This document shows positions 26,425-36,056 of a stretch of 64,000 nt of DNA, one piece after another; within the stretch, counting starts at the first letter, position 1, and each line of letters begins with the position of its first letter. The translations under genes were made by a program, and so were the position numbers. The DNA comes from Pseudomonas sp. SL4(2022) (GTDB taxonomy: Bacteria; Pseudomonadota; Gammaproteobacteria; Pseudomonadales; Pseudomonadaceae): assembly GCF_026625725.1 (NCBI RefSeq), contig NZ_CP113060.1, positions 248,001 to 312,000 on the forward strand, in the 5' to 3' direction. Under the pieces are notes generated by a model. That model worked only from the letters and a program-made list of their open reading frames with translations, was not told the origin of the DNA and did not search any database.

Positions 26425-27597
26425 TCATCCGCTGATGGACGGCGTACTGACTGCCGCAACTGTTTGATAGGTCTGCATCTGCCGCGCGATTTGAGCAATC
26501 TTGCGGGCATACTGCGGATCGGTGGCATAACCGGCTTTCTGCAGCTCACGCGCGAACTGCTCGGGCTTATCCGTCACGGCCAGGGCTTTCTCGTAGCGGC
26601 CATTGCCCTGCAGGAAACTCACATAGTCTTCGAAGCTGTGCGCATAGGACTCATAGGCGCGAAAGGACGCGGCTTCTTTAACCGCCTTGCCGCCCTGGAA
26701 CTCTGTGGTCAAGACACGCGCCGACTCACCGTCCCAGCTGTCATGGGTTTTGATACCAAACAGGTTGTGACTGCTGCTGCCATCCTGCTGACGAATGATC
26801 GACTTGCCCCAGCCCGTTTCCAGTGCGGCCTGGGCCACCAGATAACGAGGGTCGACGCCAATCTTGTCGGCGGCCTTCTCGGCCATCGGCAACATGGCCG
26901 CAATAAACTCATCCTTGGAGCCAAAAGCCGCCTTGCCCGGGGCCAGCGGTGGCTGAGCAATACGCCGACCGGTGATGGCATCCGCGCCATTGAGCGCCAG
27001 CGCGCTGTCTGTGGGTGCCGCAAAAGACTTGGCAGGAATCCAGTCATTCTGCGCCAGCGCCTGCCCTTCGGCGGCCGTGGCGGAAGGCACAATGCCCGCC
27101 AGCAGGCGATCCGTCAGTTTGCCGGGCAAGGCCAGACGGCGCTGATTGATCAGCGCCACATCATCACGGCCACTCTCAAGCTTGGCCATGGGCTTGCTAG
27201 GAGCACTCGGCACGGGTTCATTGACCTGAGCAAAAGGATTCGGTCGGCTGCTGGCATCCTTCATCTTCGACATCTGCCGCACCAGCACATCGGCAAGGCC
27301 GAGGCCATTCTGGTGATTGGACAGGGTCACCGACAGTTGCTGGTCGTGCATGTCCTGGTAGGTTTTGCTCTCGTTGCTGTTCATGAAGTTGCCTTCACCG
27401 AACACTTCGTTGGCCGAGCGCATGGCCTTGAGCATTTCATTGAGAAACAGCGACTCGAACTCCTGAGCCACCTTCTTGATGTTCTTTTCGCTGTCGCCGC
27501 CGACCTTGAACTGATTAAGGCGATTGAGATCGTTGTACGCGCCCGTGTCGACGTTGGCGGTGCCGCCGAGCAAACCGGCTGAAAGACGAGAGTCCAT
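26425..27597 (-). CDS. flgJ: FlgJ, rod cap and peptidoglycan hydrolase
   Basis: 390 residues with two parts. Residues about 30-130 form the rod-binding domain (KVAQEFESLFLNEMLKAMRS). The glucosaminidase domain at about 220-370 has YLVAQAALETGWGKSIIRQQ with the catalytic-region glutamate, and NLFGIKTHDSWDG. A proline/alanine-rich linker joins them. FlgJ opens a hole in the periplasmic peptidoglycan so that the rod can pass. It is encoded between flgI and flgK in the same operon. Confidence 0.95.
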   Translation of the reverse strand: MDSRLSAGLLGGTANVDTGAYNDLNRLNQFKVGGDSEKNIKKVAQEFESLFLNEMLKAMRSANEVFGEGNFMNSNESKTYQDMHDQQLSVTLSNHQNGLGLADVLVRQMSKMKDASSRPNPFAQVNEPVPSAPSKPMAKLESGRDDVALINQRRLALPGKLTDRLLAGIVPSATAAEGQALAQNDWIPAKSFAAPTDSALALNGADAITGRRIAQPPLAPGKAAFGSKDEFIAAMLPMAEKAADKIGVDPRYLVAQAALETGWGKSIIRQQDGSSSHNLFGIKTHDSWDGESARVLTTEFQGGKAVKEAASFRAYESYAHSFEDYVSFLQGNGRYEKALAVTDKPEQFARELQKAGYATDPQYARKIAQIARQMQTYQTVAAVSTPSISG

Positions 27598-27610
27598 AGC
27601 GTGCGCTCCC

Positions 27611-28714
27611 TTAAATCACGATCAAATCAGCCTGCAGCGCGCCAGCTTGTTTCAGCGCCTCCAGGATGGCCATAAGGTCGGAAGGCGATGCGCCCACCTG
27701 ATTTACCGCACGCACGATTTCATCCAGCGTGGTCCCAGGACCAAACTTGAACATCGGCTTGGCTTCTTCATCCGCATTGACCTTCGAGCGCGGAACAACA
27801 GCGGTTTGCCCACCCGACAAGGGGTCTGGCTGGCTGACGATGGGGTCTTCGGTAATGGTCACCGTCAGACTGCCGTGGGTAACCGCAGCTGGTTGCACAC
27901 GCACGTTCTGGCCAATGACAATGGTGCCGGTGCGCGAGTTGATGATGACCTTGGCAACGGCCTGGCCGATCTCGACTTCAAGATTTTCCAGAATCGACAG
28001 GTAATCAACACGCTGCCCCGGATCGAGCGGGGCACTCACCCGGACCGAACCGCCATCAAGAGCCTGCGCAACGCCTGGGCCGAGCAACTCATTAATGTGA
28101 TCGACGATGTTCTTGGCGGTGGTGAAGTCTGGCCGATTGAGATTGAGGGTCAGGCTGTTGCCTTGATCGAAACCACTTGGCACCGGTCGTTCAACGGTTG
28201 CCCCGCCCGGAATACGACCTGCCGAAGGCACGTTGACCGTGATCCGCGAACCGTCCGCACCGCCGGCATCAAAACCACCCACCACCAGATTGCCCTGGGC
28301 AATGGCGTAGACATTGCCATCAATGCCCTTGAGCGGGGTCATCAGCAAGCTGCCGCCACGCAGGCTCTTGGCGTTACCAATCGAGGAAATGGTGATATCG
28401 ATGGTTTGTCCGGGTTTGGCGAAGGGTGGCAGGTCCGCATGCACCGAGACGGCTGCCACGTTCTTCAGCTGTACGTTGCCGCCCTGCGGCACCTTGATGC
28501 CGAACTGCGCCATCATGTTGTTGAAGGTTTGTACGGTGAACGGCGTCTGCGTGGTCTGGTCACCACTGCCATTGAGCCCCACCACCAGGCCGTAACCGAT
28601 CAGTTGGTTACTGCGCACGCCCTGAATGCTGGCCAGGTCCTTGAGCCGCTCGGCCTGGGCAACAGTGGCCAGCAACAAGGCAAAAGCGGCGCACAGGTAT
28701 TTGTTAAGCATCAT
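27611..28714 (-). CDS. flgI: FlgI, flagellar P-ring protein
   Basis: 367 residues from the first of two adjacent ATG codons at 28714, preceded at the right distance by GAAGGTGG; an upstream in-frame start would overlap flgH. It has a Sec signal peptide ([21 protein letters not shown]) and then the conserved [33 protein letters not shown] and [16 protein letters not shown]. It assembles in the periplasm as the P-ring, the bushing around the rod in the peptidoglycan. Confidence 0.96.
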   Translation of the reverse strand: MMLNKYLCAAFALLLATVAQAERLKDLASIQGVRSNQLIGYGLVVGLNGSGDQTTQTPFTVQTFNNMMAQFGIKVPQGGNVQLKNVAAVSVHADLPPFAKPGQTIDITISSIGNAKSLRGGSLLMTPLKGIDGNVYAIAQGNLVVGGFDAGGADGSRITVNVPSAGRIPGGATVERPVPSGFDQGNSLTLNLNRPDFTTAKNIVDHINELLGPGVAQALDGGSVRVSAPLDPGQRVDYLSILENLEVEIGQAVAKVIINSRTGTIVIGQNVRVQPAAVTHGSLTVTITEDPIVSQPDPLSGGQTAVVPRSKVNADEEAKPMFKFGPGTTLDEIVRAVNQVGASPSDLMAILEALKQAGALQADLIVI

Positions 28715-28725
28715 GTTGACCACCT

Positions 28726-29445
28726 TCAGAATGGCCACATTGGGCTAAGAAAGAACCGGCTCATCCAGCCCGGCTGTGAGGCATCGGCAAATGCGCCGGT
28801 ACCCGAGTAGGTGATACGCGCATCGGCAATCCGGGTCGAAGACACCGTGTTGTCGGTGGCGATGTCATCGGCCCGCACCAGGCCGGCAATCCGCACCAGC
28901 TCATCGCCGGTATTGAGGGTCATCCACTTCTCGCCACGCACCAGCAGAATGCCGTTGGGCATGACCTCGGCCACCGATACGGTAATCGAACCATTCAGGC
29001 TGTTGCTCTGTCCGGCCTGACCGGAACCATCCGCTGAGCGGGTCGCATCAAAACTGGCATCCAGGCCCAGGGTGTCGTTGGTCATACCCAGAGCACCAAT
29101 AGAGGCCAGCGGATTCTTTGGCGCTACCGTCATGCCAAACAGATTAGGCACGCCCAGGTTGGCAGAACTGTCCTTGCTGATCTTACTGCTGGTGTTCTTG
29201 CTCGCCTGGGTGCGCTCGTTCAGGGTGATGGTGATGATGTCGCCCACCCGATAGGCCTTGCGATCACCGAACAGGCCGTTTTCGAAACCAGCCTGGTAGA
29301 TCGAACCGTTGTTCTGCGCAGCCGGAAGCGGCGTACGCGGCATCACCGGAGCGTAATAGGGATCATCCGGCTTGGCTGCAGGTGCCATACAGCCGCTCAA
29401 GGCCAGTGGGCCAAGCAGTGCACTTATGATTATCAGCCGGTTCAT
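28726..29445 (-). CDS. flgH: FlgH, flagellar L-ring lipoprotein
   Basis: 239 residues. The N-terminus is a lipoprotein signal with lipobox LSGC (C19), as known for FlgH. Conserved features include [40 protein letters not shown] and [19 protein letters not shown]. The L-ring sits in the outer membrane and forms the outer bushing with the FlgI P-ring. The stop is 11 bp before the flgI start. Confidence 0.96.
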   Translation of the reverse strand: MNRLIIISALLGPLALSGCMAPAAKPDDPYYAPVMPRTPLPAAQNNGSIYQAGFENGLFGDRKAYRVGDIITITLNERTQASKNTSSKISKDSSANLGVPNLFGMTVAPKNPLASIGALGMTNDTLGLDASFDATRSADGSGQAGQSNSLNGSITVSVAEVMPNGILLVRGEKWMTLNTGDELVRIAGLVRADDIATDNTVSSTRIADARITYSGTGAFADASQPGWMSRFFLSPMWPF

Positions 29446-29566
29446 CTCTATTACCTCATGCGTTGCCTGGGATGGTGTACAACCTGAGCCACCAGTACCC
29501 GTTCAAGCGATTCCTTGCCGTATCCAAAGCCGAGCCTGTCGCTGAGCGACTAACCCGCTTTACCTA

Positions 29567-30352
29567 TCAAAGATTTTGCGAAATAAAGCCGAGCATCTGG
29601 TCAGCGGTAGAAATGACCTTGGAGTTCATCTCGTAGGCGCGCTGCGTGGTGATCATGTTCACCAACTCTTCGACAACACTGACGTTGGAGTTTTCCAGGG
29701 TGTTCTGCAGCGTGGTACCCAAACCGTTGAGGCCTGGGGTGCCGACTTGCGGCGCACCGCTGGATGCGGTTTCCAGAAACAGGTTGTTGCCGATCGCTTC
29801 CAGACCCGCCGGGTTGATAAAGTCCGCCGTCTGCAAGTTGCCCACCACCTGAGGCTGCGGGTTACCGGTGGTGGTCACCGAAACGGTGCCGTCTTCACCA
29901 ACGGTAAAGCTACGCACCTCATTGGGCAGGACAATGGCCGGCTCCAGGGCGTAGCCATTGGAGGTCACCATCTGGCCATCGGAATTGAGGTGGAAACTAC
30001 CATCGCGGGTGTAGGACACCGTGCCGTCAGGCAACAGAATCTGGAAGAAACCACGTCCGTTGATGGCCAGGTCCAGAGGCTGCTCGGTGGTCTGTAAGCT
30101 GCCGGCGGTGAAAATCTTCTGCGTGCCGACCACGCGCACCCCGGTACCCAACTGCAGACCCGATGGCAGCTGACTGTCCTGACTGGACTGACCGCCCGGC
30201 TGGCGACGGATCTGGTACAGCAGATCTTCGAATTCGGCGCGATCGCGTTTGAAGCCGGTGGTCGAAACGTTGGCCAGGTTGTTGGAAATGGTGGTCAGGT
30301 TCATGTCCTGAGCGGACAGACCGGTCTTGCTGACCCACAGTGCCGGAAGCAT
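29567..30352 (-). CDS. flgG: FlgG, distal rod protein
   Basis: 261 residues, the normal family length. It has the N-terminal rod signature (MLPALWVSKTGLSAQDMNLT, then SNNLANVSTTGFKRDRAEF) and the C-terminal helix (VVEELVNMITTQRAYEMNSK, then ISTADQMLGFISQNL). The distal rod spans the periplasm through the P- and L-rings. A 121-bp gap separates it from flgH without an evident terminator. Confidence 0.97.
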   Translation of the reverse strand: MLPALWVSKTGLSAQDMNLTTISNNLANVSTTGFKRDRAEFEDLLYQIRRQPGGQSSQDSQLPSGLQLGTGVRVVGTQKIFTAGSLQTTEQPLDLAINGRGFFQILLPDGTVSYTRDGSFHLNSDGQMVTSNGYALEPAIVLPNEVRSFTVGEDGTVSVTTTGNPQPQVVGNLQTADFINPAGLEAIGNNLFLETASSGAPQVGTPGLNGLGTTLQNTLENSNVSVVEELVNMITTQRAYEMNSKVISTADQMLGFISQNL

Positions 30353-30398
30353 ATCGATTCTCCTCGGGCGTCGTTTTAACGGCGCCGCGTGCTGATAA

Positions 30399-31139
30399 TT
30401 AGGTCATTTGCAAGACGCGAGCCATAGCCGCCGAATTGTCTTCGGCGGTGCGCATCATCTTGACTTGCAGTTCGAATTGACGGGACAGGGAGAGAATCGC
30501 AGTCATCTCTTCCACCGCATTGACGTTGCTCGATTCAAGAAATCCAGAGGTGATTTCCATGGTCGCATCAGCCAGCACCGGCTCTTGCCCCTTGAAGCGA
30601 ATCAGGCCATCGGTGCCCTTCTCCATCTGCTTCAAATCCGGGTTCACCAGCTTCAGACGGTCCACCTCGGCCAGTACACTGGGCGCCTCACCAAGCGCAC
30701 GAATACTGATGGTGCCATCCTTGCCAATCTCGATTTTCTGCTCAGGCGGCACGGCAATCGGCCCGGCATTGCCCATCACCGGCAAACCATTGCCGGTGCG
30801 CAACATGCCCAATGCATCGACATTCAGACTGGCAGTGCGGACGTAGGCTTCACCGCCATCGGGTGCCTGAACCGCCAGCCAGCCTTTACCACCCACAGCC
30901 ACATCGAGATCACGCCCCGTCTCCTGCAAGGAGCCTGGCGTAAAGTCAGTCCCCGGACGCTCGCTCATGGCATAAGCGCGTGCCGGATAACTGTCACCAA
31001 AAATCGGCATTGAGCGGGCCTGTTCAAAATCCCGTCGAAAACCGCTGGTGGAAATGTTTGCCAGGTTGTTGGCGTGGGCTCGCTGGGCCAGGGTGTTGTT
31101 GTGGGCCCCCGTCATGGAGACGTACAGCATCTTGTCCAT
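30399..31139 (-). CDS. flgF: FlgF, proximal rod protein
   Basis: 246 residues from MDKMLYVSMTGAHNNTLAQR; a longer frame reaches through the sigma-54 promoter and is rejected. It has the rod/hook N-terminal pattern (HANNLANISTSGFRRDFEQ) and C-terminal pattern (SSNVNAVEEMTAILSLSRQF). It is the first gene of the flgFGHIJKL operon, with a good sigma-54 promoter about 50 bp upstream. Confidence 0.96.
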   Translation of the reverse strand: MDKMLYVSMTGAHNNTLAQRAHANNLANISTSGFRRDFEQARSMPIFGDSYPARAYAMSERPGTDFTPGSLQETGRDLDVAVGGKGWLAVQAPDGGEAYVRTASLNVDALGMLRTGNGLPVMGNAGPIAVPPEQKIEIGKDGTISIRALGEAPSVLAEVDRLKLVNPDLKQMEKGTDGLIRFKGQEPVLADATMEITSGFLESSNVNAVEEMTAILSLSRQFELQVKMMRTAEDNSAAMARVLQMT

Positions 31140-31188
31140 GGTTATTCTCCGAGTTGGGCTTACCGCCCGCTGCTCTATGCAGGTGATA

Positions 31189-31205
31189 AAGCAATGGCTG
31201 TGCCA
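31189..31205 (-). promoter_or_regulatory. Sigma-54 promoter of flgF operon
   Basis: On the minus strand: TGGCAC-AGCCA-TTGCTT, a full match to the RpoN consensus, about 50-66 bp upstream of the flgF ATG and downstream of the flgE terminator. FleR-dependent control of flgFGHIJKL is established in P. aeruginosa. Confidence 0.9.
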
Positions 31206-31242
31206 GCATTCGAAAAAAACCACAAGCTACTGATTAATAAAG

Positions 31243-31277
31243 CTTTTAAAAAAAAGAAAGGGCTCCATCAGGAGCCC
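31243..31277 (-). terminator. Rho-independent terminator after flgE
   Basis: A perfect 7-bp GC-rich stem (GGGCTCC / GGAGCCC) has a 4-base loop. On the minus strand it is followed by TTTCTTTTTTTT. It ends the flgBCDE transcript, so flgF must have its own promoter. Confidence 0.92.
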
Positions 31278-31330
31278 TCTCAGCGTCAAAGCGGCGTGCT
31301 TTTGCCGCTCATGACAGACCTATACACCTA

Positions 31331-32647
31331 TCAGCGCAGGTTAATGATGGTCTGGGTGACCGCACTGTTGGTTTCAATGGTCTTGGCGTTGGCCTGGTAG
31401 TTACGCTGAGCAACGATCAGGTTGACCAACTGATCCGACAACTCCACGTTGGAGTCCTCCAGAGCCCCCGATTGCAATGCCCCCAGAGTGCCACTGCGCG
31501 GCGTGCCTCGTACCGGCTCACCCGATTCGAATGACTGCACCCAGGCGGTCTTGCCCACCGGCGTCAATCCTTGCACGTTGGCAAAGTTGGCCAACACCAC
31601 CTGCCCTTGCACCTTCGACTGGCCATTGGTGTAGCGCGCGAAGATCACCCCGGTGTCGTCAATTTCCAAGCCGGAAAGCTGGCCCGTCGTATAACCGTCC
31701 TGACTCACCCGGTTAACCGCAAAACTGCTGGCAAACTGTGTCGACTTGCGAATATCGATGCCAATACCAGTGGCACTGGCGCTCGCACCGTTGGGCCCCC
31801 ACACCGGCGGTACAGCCGTGTTAGGCGCCGCCGGCACCCAGGTGCTCAACTGGATCACGCCATTGGCATCCACGGTAAAACCTGTCGGCGTAGAGGCAAT
31901 CAGGGCCGGCACATTCAGTTGACCCGACGCGGTGTAGGTCAAAGGCACTGTCGATGGCGTCGTAAGCGTCGGGTTGGTTGGGTTGCGCCCATCAATCAGC
32001 ACGTTCATGTTCCAGGTATTAGGCCCCGTTTTGAGGAAATACTGGGTGAATACGTGGGCGTTACCCTGACTGTCATAGATATTGGTCGAAGTCGACGAGT
32101 TATACGACGTGGGGTCTGCCGGGTTAAACGGCACGGTGGTCGGTACCAAATTGGTGGAGTTCAGGTTGTAGACCTGCTCCAGACTCTCAGTCGCCCGCGG
32201 TTCCTGGCTCGCTGTTTCAATCTGCAAATCGCCGACAATACCGTTTTGCAGGTTACCGGCCGCATCCACCGTATAGCCCTGCAGGCGGTAACCGAAATTG
32301 TTGACCATGAAGCCATCACGATCCGTACCGAAGTAACCGGCACGGGTGTAGCTGACATCACCATTGTTGCTGGTTTGGAAGAAACCATTGCCGTTGATCG
32401 CCAGATCCAGGGCGTTCTGCGTGTAGTTGATATTGCCCTGGTTAAACAGTTGCGAAACGTTAGCCAGCAAAACGCCGCTACCCTGCGGGTTTGAGCCTGT
32501 ACCCAATACAGAGGCCGCATATACATCGGCAAATTCGGCACGTGACTGTTTGAAGCCCGCCGTGCCCGCGTTGGCAATATTGTTGCCCGTCACATTGAGA
32601 TCACTGGTTGCCGCACGCAGCCCACTCAAACCGATATTGAAGGACAT
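31331..32647 (-). CDS. flgE: FlgE, flagellar hook protein
   Basis: 438 residues. The N-terminus is the hook signature (MSFNIGLSGLRAATSDLNVT, then NNIANAGTAGFKQSRAEFAD) and the C-terminus is the conserved helix (LEDSNVELSDQLVNLIVAQR, then TIETNSAVTQTIINLR). The central domains are longer than in E. coli FlgE and carry Thr/Pro/Asn-rich stretches. It polymerises into the universal joint between rod and filament. It is the last gene of flgBCDE, followed by a strong terminator. Confidence 0.96.
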   Translation of the reverse strand: MSFNIGLSGLRAATSDLNVTGNNIANAGTAGFKQSRAEFADVYAASVLGTGSNPQGSGVLLANVSQLFNQGNINYTQNALDLAINGNGFFQTSNNGDVSYTRAGYFGTDRDGFMVNNFGYRLQGYTVDAAGNLQNGIVGDLQIETASQEPRATESLEQVYNLNSTNLVPTTVPFNPADPTSYNSSTSTNIYDSQGNAHVFTQYFLKTGPNTWNMNVLIDGRNPTNPTLTTPSTVPLTYTASGQLNVPALIASTPTGFTVDANGVIQLSTWVPAAPNTAVPPVWGPNGASASATGIGIDIRKSTQFASSFAVNRVSQDGYTTGQLSGLEIDDTGVIFARYTNGQSKVQGQVVLANFANVQGLTPVGKTAWVQSFESGEPVRGTPRSGTLGALQSGALEDSNVELSDQLVNLIVAQRNYQANAKTIETNSAVTQTIINLR

Positions 32648-32691
32648 GGATATCTCCTTTGCCGGAACTCCCGGCCATTAAAATCGCTGAA

Positions 32692-33360
32692 TTACTGGCC
32701 GATGACCTGGACCTTGGAGAGCGGAACAGCTCCCAGCCCGGCCAGATTAAGCATCAGTTCCTTGCCCCCCAACGTGACGCTGTCAACGTTGGCCGGCAAC
32801 ATGGTGTAAAGGCCCTTGGTGCCATCGGCGTAAGTGGCCTGCGCTTCAAATTTGTAGGTGCCCGGCGGCAACACCTTGCCGCTCGCATCCTTGCCATCCC
32901 ATATAAAGCTGACATTTCCAGCCGCCTGCTGCCCCAGATTGACTCGACTGACCGCAGCACCCGCACTGTCATAAACGTTGACATACACGTTACTGCTGGT
33001 TGCCGGCAGCACCAGACTGGCCTTGAAGCTTTGGCTGGTATCCACAACCGCCTTTTCACTGGGAATGATGACCTTGCGCCCGACCAGGGATGACGCCTGC
33101 AGGGCCTGCGAAGACTGATAACCACTGAGCAGCGAACTCATGCTGGTATTGAGCTTTTCAATACCCTCCACCTGACTGAACTGGGCCAGCTGAGCGATAA
33201 ACTCACCATTGCCTTGCGGCTCAAGAGGGTTTTGGTTGTTCAACTGCGCCACCAACAAGTTAAGGAACTCATTCTTGCCCAGCTCCTTGTTGGTCTTGGT
33301 TTCATTCTTGATCTGATACTTATCGAGCGCCGAAGCACTCACATCGCCAACCGTACTCAT
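32692..33360 (-). CDS. flgD: FlgD, hook cap / scaffolding protein
   Basis: 222 residues. The conserved N-terminal scaffold (KNEFLNLLVAQLNNQNPLEP, then NGEFIAQLAQFSQVEGIEKL) is followed by tudor-like and FnIII-like domains (FIWDGKDASGKVLPPGTYKF). FlgD caps the growing hook and leaves the mature structure. It is encoded between flgC and flgE. Confidence 0.96.
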   Translation of the reverse strand: MSTVGDVSASALDKYQIKNETKTNKELGKNEFLNLLVAQLNNQNPLEPQGNGEFIAQLAQFSQVEGIEKLNTSMSSLLSGYQSSQALQASSLVGRKVIIPSEKAVVDTSQSFKASLVLPATSSNVYVNVYDSAGAAVSRVNLGQQAAGNVSFIWDGKDASGKVLPPGTYKFEAQATYADGTKGLYTMLPANVDSVTLGGKELMLNLAGLGAVPLSKVQVIGQ

Positions 33361-33387
33361 GGGTATGTGCTCCTTTTATTCACGGGC

Positions 33388-33831
33388 TTACTGACCCAGG
33401 GTCAGTACGCGCTGCATCATCTGCTTGGCGGTGTTCATCATTTCAGTGTTGGTCTGGAAGGCCCGGCTGGCAGAAATCATGTCGGCCATCTCCTCCACCA
33501 CGTTGACATTGGGGTAGTACACGTAGCCTTTTTCATCTGCCGAGGGATGATTGGGCTCATAACGCGGCATCAGGCTGCTCTGATCTTCAACCACCCCCAG
33601 CACCTGAACCCCAACCCCGGCATTATCCTGATCAGCAAACAGCGAGCCGCGGTCGCCGCCCTGGGCAGACTCAAAAACCGTGGCAAATACCGGATGGCGG
33701 GCGCGATAGGTCTGATCAATGCTTGAGGAGACCGTCTCGGCATTGGCAATGTTGCTGGAAATGGTATTGAGACGAGTGCTCTGCGCGCTCATTCCCATCC
33801 CGGCGATATTGAAAACACTGGCAAGTGACAT
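33388..33831 (-). CDS. flgC: FlgC, proximal rod protein
   Basis: 147 residues, the usual length. It has the N-terminal helix (MSLASVFNIAGMGMSAQSTR, then LNTISSNIANAETVSSSID) and the C-terminal helix (NVVEEMADMISASRAFQTNT). It forms the proximal rod with FlgB and FlgF. The start lies 15 bp after the flgB stop. Confidence 0.96.
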   Translation of the reverse strand: MSLASVFNIAGMGMSAQSTRLNTISSNIANAETVSSSIDQTYRARHPVFATVFESAQGGDRGSLFADQDNAGVGVQVLGVVEDQSSLMPRYEPNHPSADEKGYVYYPNVNVVEEMADMISASRAFQTNTEMMNTAKQMMQRVLTLGQ

Positions 33832-33846
33832 GGCATCAGGCTCCTG

Positions 33847-34254
33847 TTATTCGCCGCGAAGGGCATTGACCAGCCCTTTGAACTTACTGTTGAGGAAGGT
33901 AAAGCTGGCCTGGAACTGCACCGAGTTTTCAGCGTAATTGGATTGTTCCAGTTGCAGGTCGACCGTGTTCTGGTCAATTGAAGGATGCAGCGGCGTGCGG
34001 TAAGCCAGACTGGCATCGGCCGACACCAGCCCCTCAGCAGGAATATGCTGGCTGTTGGTACGGTTCAAGCTGATCTGACCACGCTGACTTTTGGCGCTTT
34101 GCTCAGCCAGCACACTGGCGAACTCAAGATCGCGCGCCTTGTAATGCGGCGTATCCGCGTTGGCGATGTTGTTGGCCAGCACTTCGGCACGCTGGGCGCG
34201 AAAGCCGAGAGCCTGTTCATGAATGCCGAGTGCCCGGTCAAAACTGATGCTCAT
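33847..34254 (-). CDS. flgB: FlgB, proximal rod protein
   Basis: 135 residues. It has MSISFDRALGIHEQALGFRA, LANNIANADTPHYKARDLEF and the C-terminal SNYAENSVQFQASFTFLNSK. It is the first gene of flgBCDE, 50 bp downstream of a perfect sigma-54 promoter. FlgB is thought to contact the MS-ring/FliE base of the rod. Confidence 0.96.
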   Translation of the reverse strand: MSISFDRALGIHEQALGFRAQRAEVLANNIANADTPHYKARDLEFASVLAEQSAKSQRGQISLNRTNSQHIPAEGLVSADASLAYRTPLHPSIDQNTVDLQLEQSNYAENSVQFQASFTFLNSKFKGLVNALRGE

Positions 34255-34303
34255 GGTCAGAAACCTTTGCCTGATGGCGTTGCTGTTTTCCGTGCAAGAC
34301 CAT

Positions 34304-34320
34304 AAGCAAAGCTTGTGCCA
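34304..34320 (-). promoter_or_regulatory. Sigma-54 promoter of flgBCDE
   Basis: On the minus strand: TGGCAC-AAGCT-TTGCTT, a full match to the RpoN consensus with exact spacing, 50 bp upstream of flgB. It is almost identical to the flgF promoter. Confidence 0.92.
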
Positions 34321-34583
34321 CTAAATTTTATTCAAATATTTCAATCACTTAATCGGACACTGCAGGTAAATCCGAGGGAAAGCGGCAAAGCCTTTCCGCC
34401 TACTGGCAAACAGAGCGGCAACCTTCAGCCTGCCGCCATCACGCCGAACCGTGCGCATGGGAGATGCAAGCGCCACAGATAAACCGCTAAGCGAGGATCA
34501 GTCACACGACTCAGAACAGTTCAGCAACCCCAACGCCCCTCACGTACACAGACACCATTCATCAGACAATCACATTCAGCTTT
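34321..34583. other. Intergenic region between flgB and bfd
   Basis: This is most of the 392-bp divergent gap between flgB and bfd. Apart from the sigma-54 promoter next to flgB and the Fur-like site next to bfd, I see no gene, tRNA, strong hairpin or long repeat in it. An upstream FleR-binding site for flgB is expected in this region but cannot be recognised. Confidence 0.6.
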
Positions 34584-34602
34584 GACAAGCATTCTCATTA
34601 AC
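34584..34602. promoter_or_regulatory. Candidate Fur box upstream of bfd
   Basis: The 19-bp site GACAAGCATTCTCATTAAC matches the Fur consensus at 13 of 19 positions and lies 45 bp upstream of the bfd start. bfd is iron-repressed through Fur in P. aeruginosa, so the position is right. It is a sequence match only. Confidence 0.6.
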
Positions 34603-34646
34603 ATTAGTATCTTTCGCATCTCACCACCCAGCCACGAGCATCAATC

Positions 34647-34865
34647 ATGTACGTCTGTCTCTGTGAAGGTGTAACTGACGGTCAGATTCGCGAAGCCATT
34701 TACGAAGGCTGCTGCAGCTACCGTGACGTGCGGGCCACCCTGGGTGTCGCCAGCCAGTGCGGCAAGTGTGCTTGCCTGGCCAAACAGGTAGTGCGTGAAA
34801 CCCTCAGCGAAGTCCAGAGCAGTCAGGCAGCACGTGCTTACCCAGCAAATTTTGTTGCGGCATGA
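34647..34865 (+). CDS. bfd: Bacterioferritin-associated ferredoxin
   Basis: 72 residues. The four cysteines of the [2Fe-2S] cluster are C4, C6, C38 and C41 (MYVCLCEGV and SQCGKCACLAK). Bfd binds bacterioferritin, passes electrons to the core and so releases stored iron when iron is scarce. It is followed by its own terminator and then by bfr, the partner gene. A Fur-like site upstream fits induction under iron limitation. Confidence 0.97.
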   Translation: MYVCLCEGVTDGQIREAIYEGCCSYRDVRATLGVASQCGKCACLAKQVVRETLSEVQSSQAARAYPANFVAA

Positions 34866-34893
34866 TTGACTAGCACATCGCGCACAAAGAGAG

Positions 34894-34917
34894 CCGGACC
34901 AAGTGTCCGGTTTTTTT
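34894..34917 (+). terminator. Rho-independent terminator after bfd
   Basis: Stem CCGGAC / GTCCGG with a 5-base loop, followed by a run of T residues. It separates bfd from bfr, so the two can be regulated oppositely by iron. Confidence 0.92.
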
Positions 34918-35070
34918 ATGCCTTAAATTCAATACCTTAGCGCCCAAATGCATAACTTAAACATTCGTATTTATATTAATTTTAGCTTTGAATTCAAATA
35001 CTTAGGTTTGACAGTCGAAAATCATCAGCCCAGAATTTAAAGCCAACTCCCTTGCAAGGCAGACGCAGAC

Positions 35071-35541
35071 ATGAAAGGCGACAAGAAAGTCATCCAGCAT
35101 CTGAACAAGATCCTCGGTAACGAGCTGGTCGCGATCAACCAGTACTTCCTGCACGCGCGCATGTACGAAGACTGGGGCCTGAAAAAACTCGGCGAGCACG
35201 AGTATCACGAGTCCATCGATGAGATGAAGCACGCGGACAAGCTGATCAAGCGCATCCTGTTCCTTGAAGGCCTGCCCAACCTACAAGACCTCGGCAAAAT
35301 CCTGATCGGTGAAAACACCAAGGAAATGCTTGAGTGCGACCTGAAGATCGAACACAAGGCGCACATTGATCTGAAAGCAGCGATTGCCTACTGCGAAAGC
35401 ATCGGCGACTACGCCAGCCGCGAACTGCTTGAAGAAATCCTCTGCTCTGAGGAAGACCACATCGACTGGCTGGAAACCCAGCTCAGCCTGATCGAAGCCG
35501 TGGGCCTGCAGAACTACCTGCAGTCGCAGATGGACGAATAA
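35071..35541 (+). CDS. bfr: Bacterioferritin (BfrB type)
   Basis: 156 residues. The heme-ligating M52 is present (SIDEMKHAD), together with ferroxidase ligands E18, E51, H54, E94, E127 and H130 in the usual spacing ([31 protein letters not shown]). It forms a 24-subunit shell that oxidises and stores iron with heme between dimers. Adjacent bfd supports BfrB, the form that interacts with Bfd in P. aeruginosa. It has its own transcript with a strong bidirectional terminator downstream. Confidence 0.97.
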   Translation: MKGDKKVIQHLNKILGNELVAINQYFLHARMYEDWGLKKLGEHEYHESIDEMKHADKLIKRILFLEGLPNLQDLGKILIGENTKEMLECDLKIEHKAHIDLKAAIAYCESIGDYASRELLEEILCSEEDHIDWLETQLSLIEAVGLQNYLQSQMDE

Positions 35542-35557
35542 GCCAAACGTTTACGCC

Positions 35558-35598
35558 ATAAACAACAAACCCCGCACTTGGCGGGGTTTGTTGTTTAT
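35558..35598. terminator. Bidirectional terminator between bfr and grxD
   Basis: A nearly perfect 18-bp inverted repeat with a GC core (ACCCCGC / GCGGGGT), A-rich on the left and T-rich on the right, has a 5-base loop. It serves both convergent genes. Confidence 0.93.
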
Positions 35599-35609
35599 GC
35601 ACGACCGAT

Positions 35610-35936
35610 TTAGGCGTCGGCTTTCTGCACAGCGTCCTTGATCAGGGTTTGCAGCTCACCCTTCTCGAACATTTCCACCAGGATGTCACTGCCGCCGACC
35701 AGTTCACCACCGACCCACAGCTGCGGGAACGTTGGCCAGTTGGCATACTTCGGCAGATTGGCGCGAATTTCCGGGTTCTGCAGAATGTCGACATAAGCGA
35801 ATTTTTCGCCACAGGCCATCACAACCTGCGCTGCCTTGGAGGAAAAGCCGCACTGCGGAGCGTTCGGCGAGCCTTTCATGTACAGCAGAACGGTGTTATT
35901 ACCGATCTGTTCTTTGATAGTTTCGATGATATCCAT
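35610..35936 (-). CDS. grxD: Monothiol glutaredoxin GrxD
   Basis: 108 residues. The CGFS active site starts at C29 (APQCGFSSKAAQ), and WPTFPQLWVGGELVGGSDIL is the glutathione-binding part. CGFS glutaredoxins hold a [2Fe-2S] cluster between two monomers and pass it to acceptor proteins, with BolA-type partners. Its place beside bfd/bfr matches P. aeruginosa, where all three are linked to iron handling. Confidence 0.96.
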   Translation of the reverse strand: MDIIETIKEQIGNNTVLLYMKGSPNAPQCGFSSKAAQVVMACGEKFAYVDILQNPEIRANLPKYANWPTFPQLWVGGELVGGSDILVEMFEKGELQTLIKDAVQKADA

Positions 35937-36056
35937 TGGGCACCTCAGGACTTAACTTCCCGACTCACGGGTCGGCACGGTGGCGGCATTGTAGCGAAAA
36001 GCCGAGCGCAATGCTCGGCCTTCCCTGCCACATTCCTTGCGCCGAATGTCAGCCGG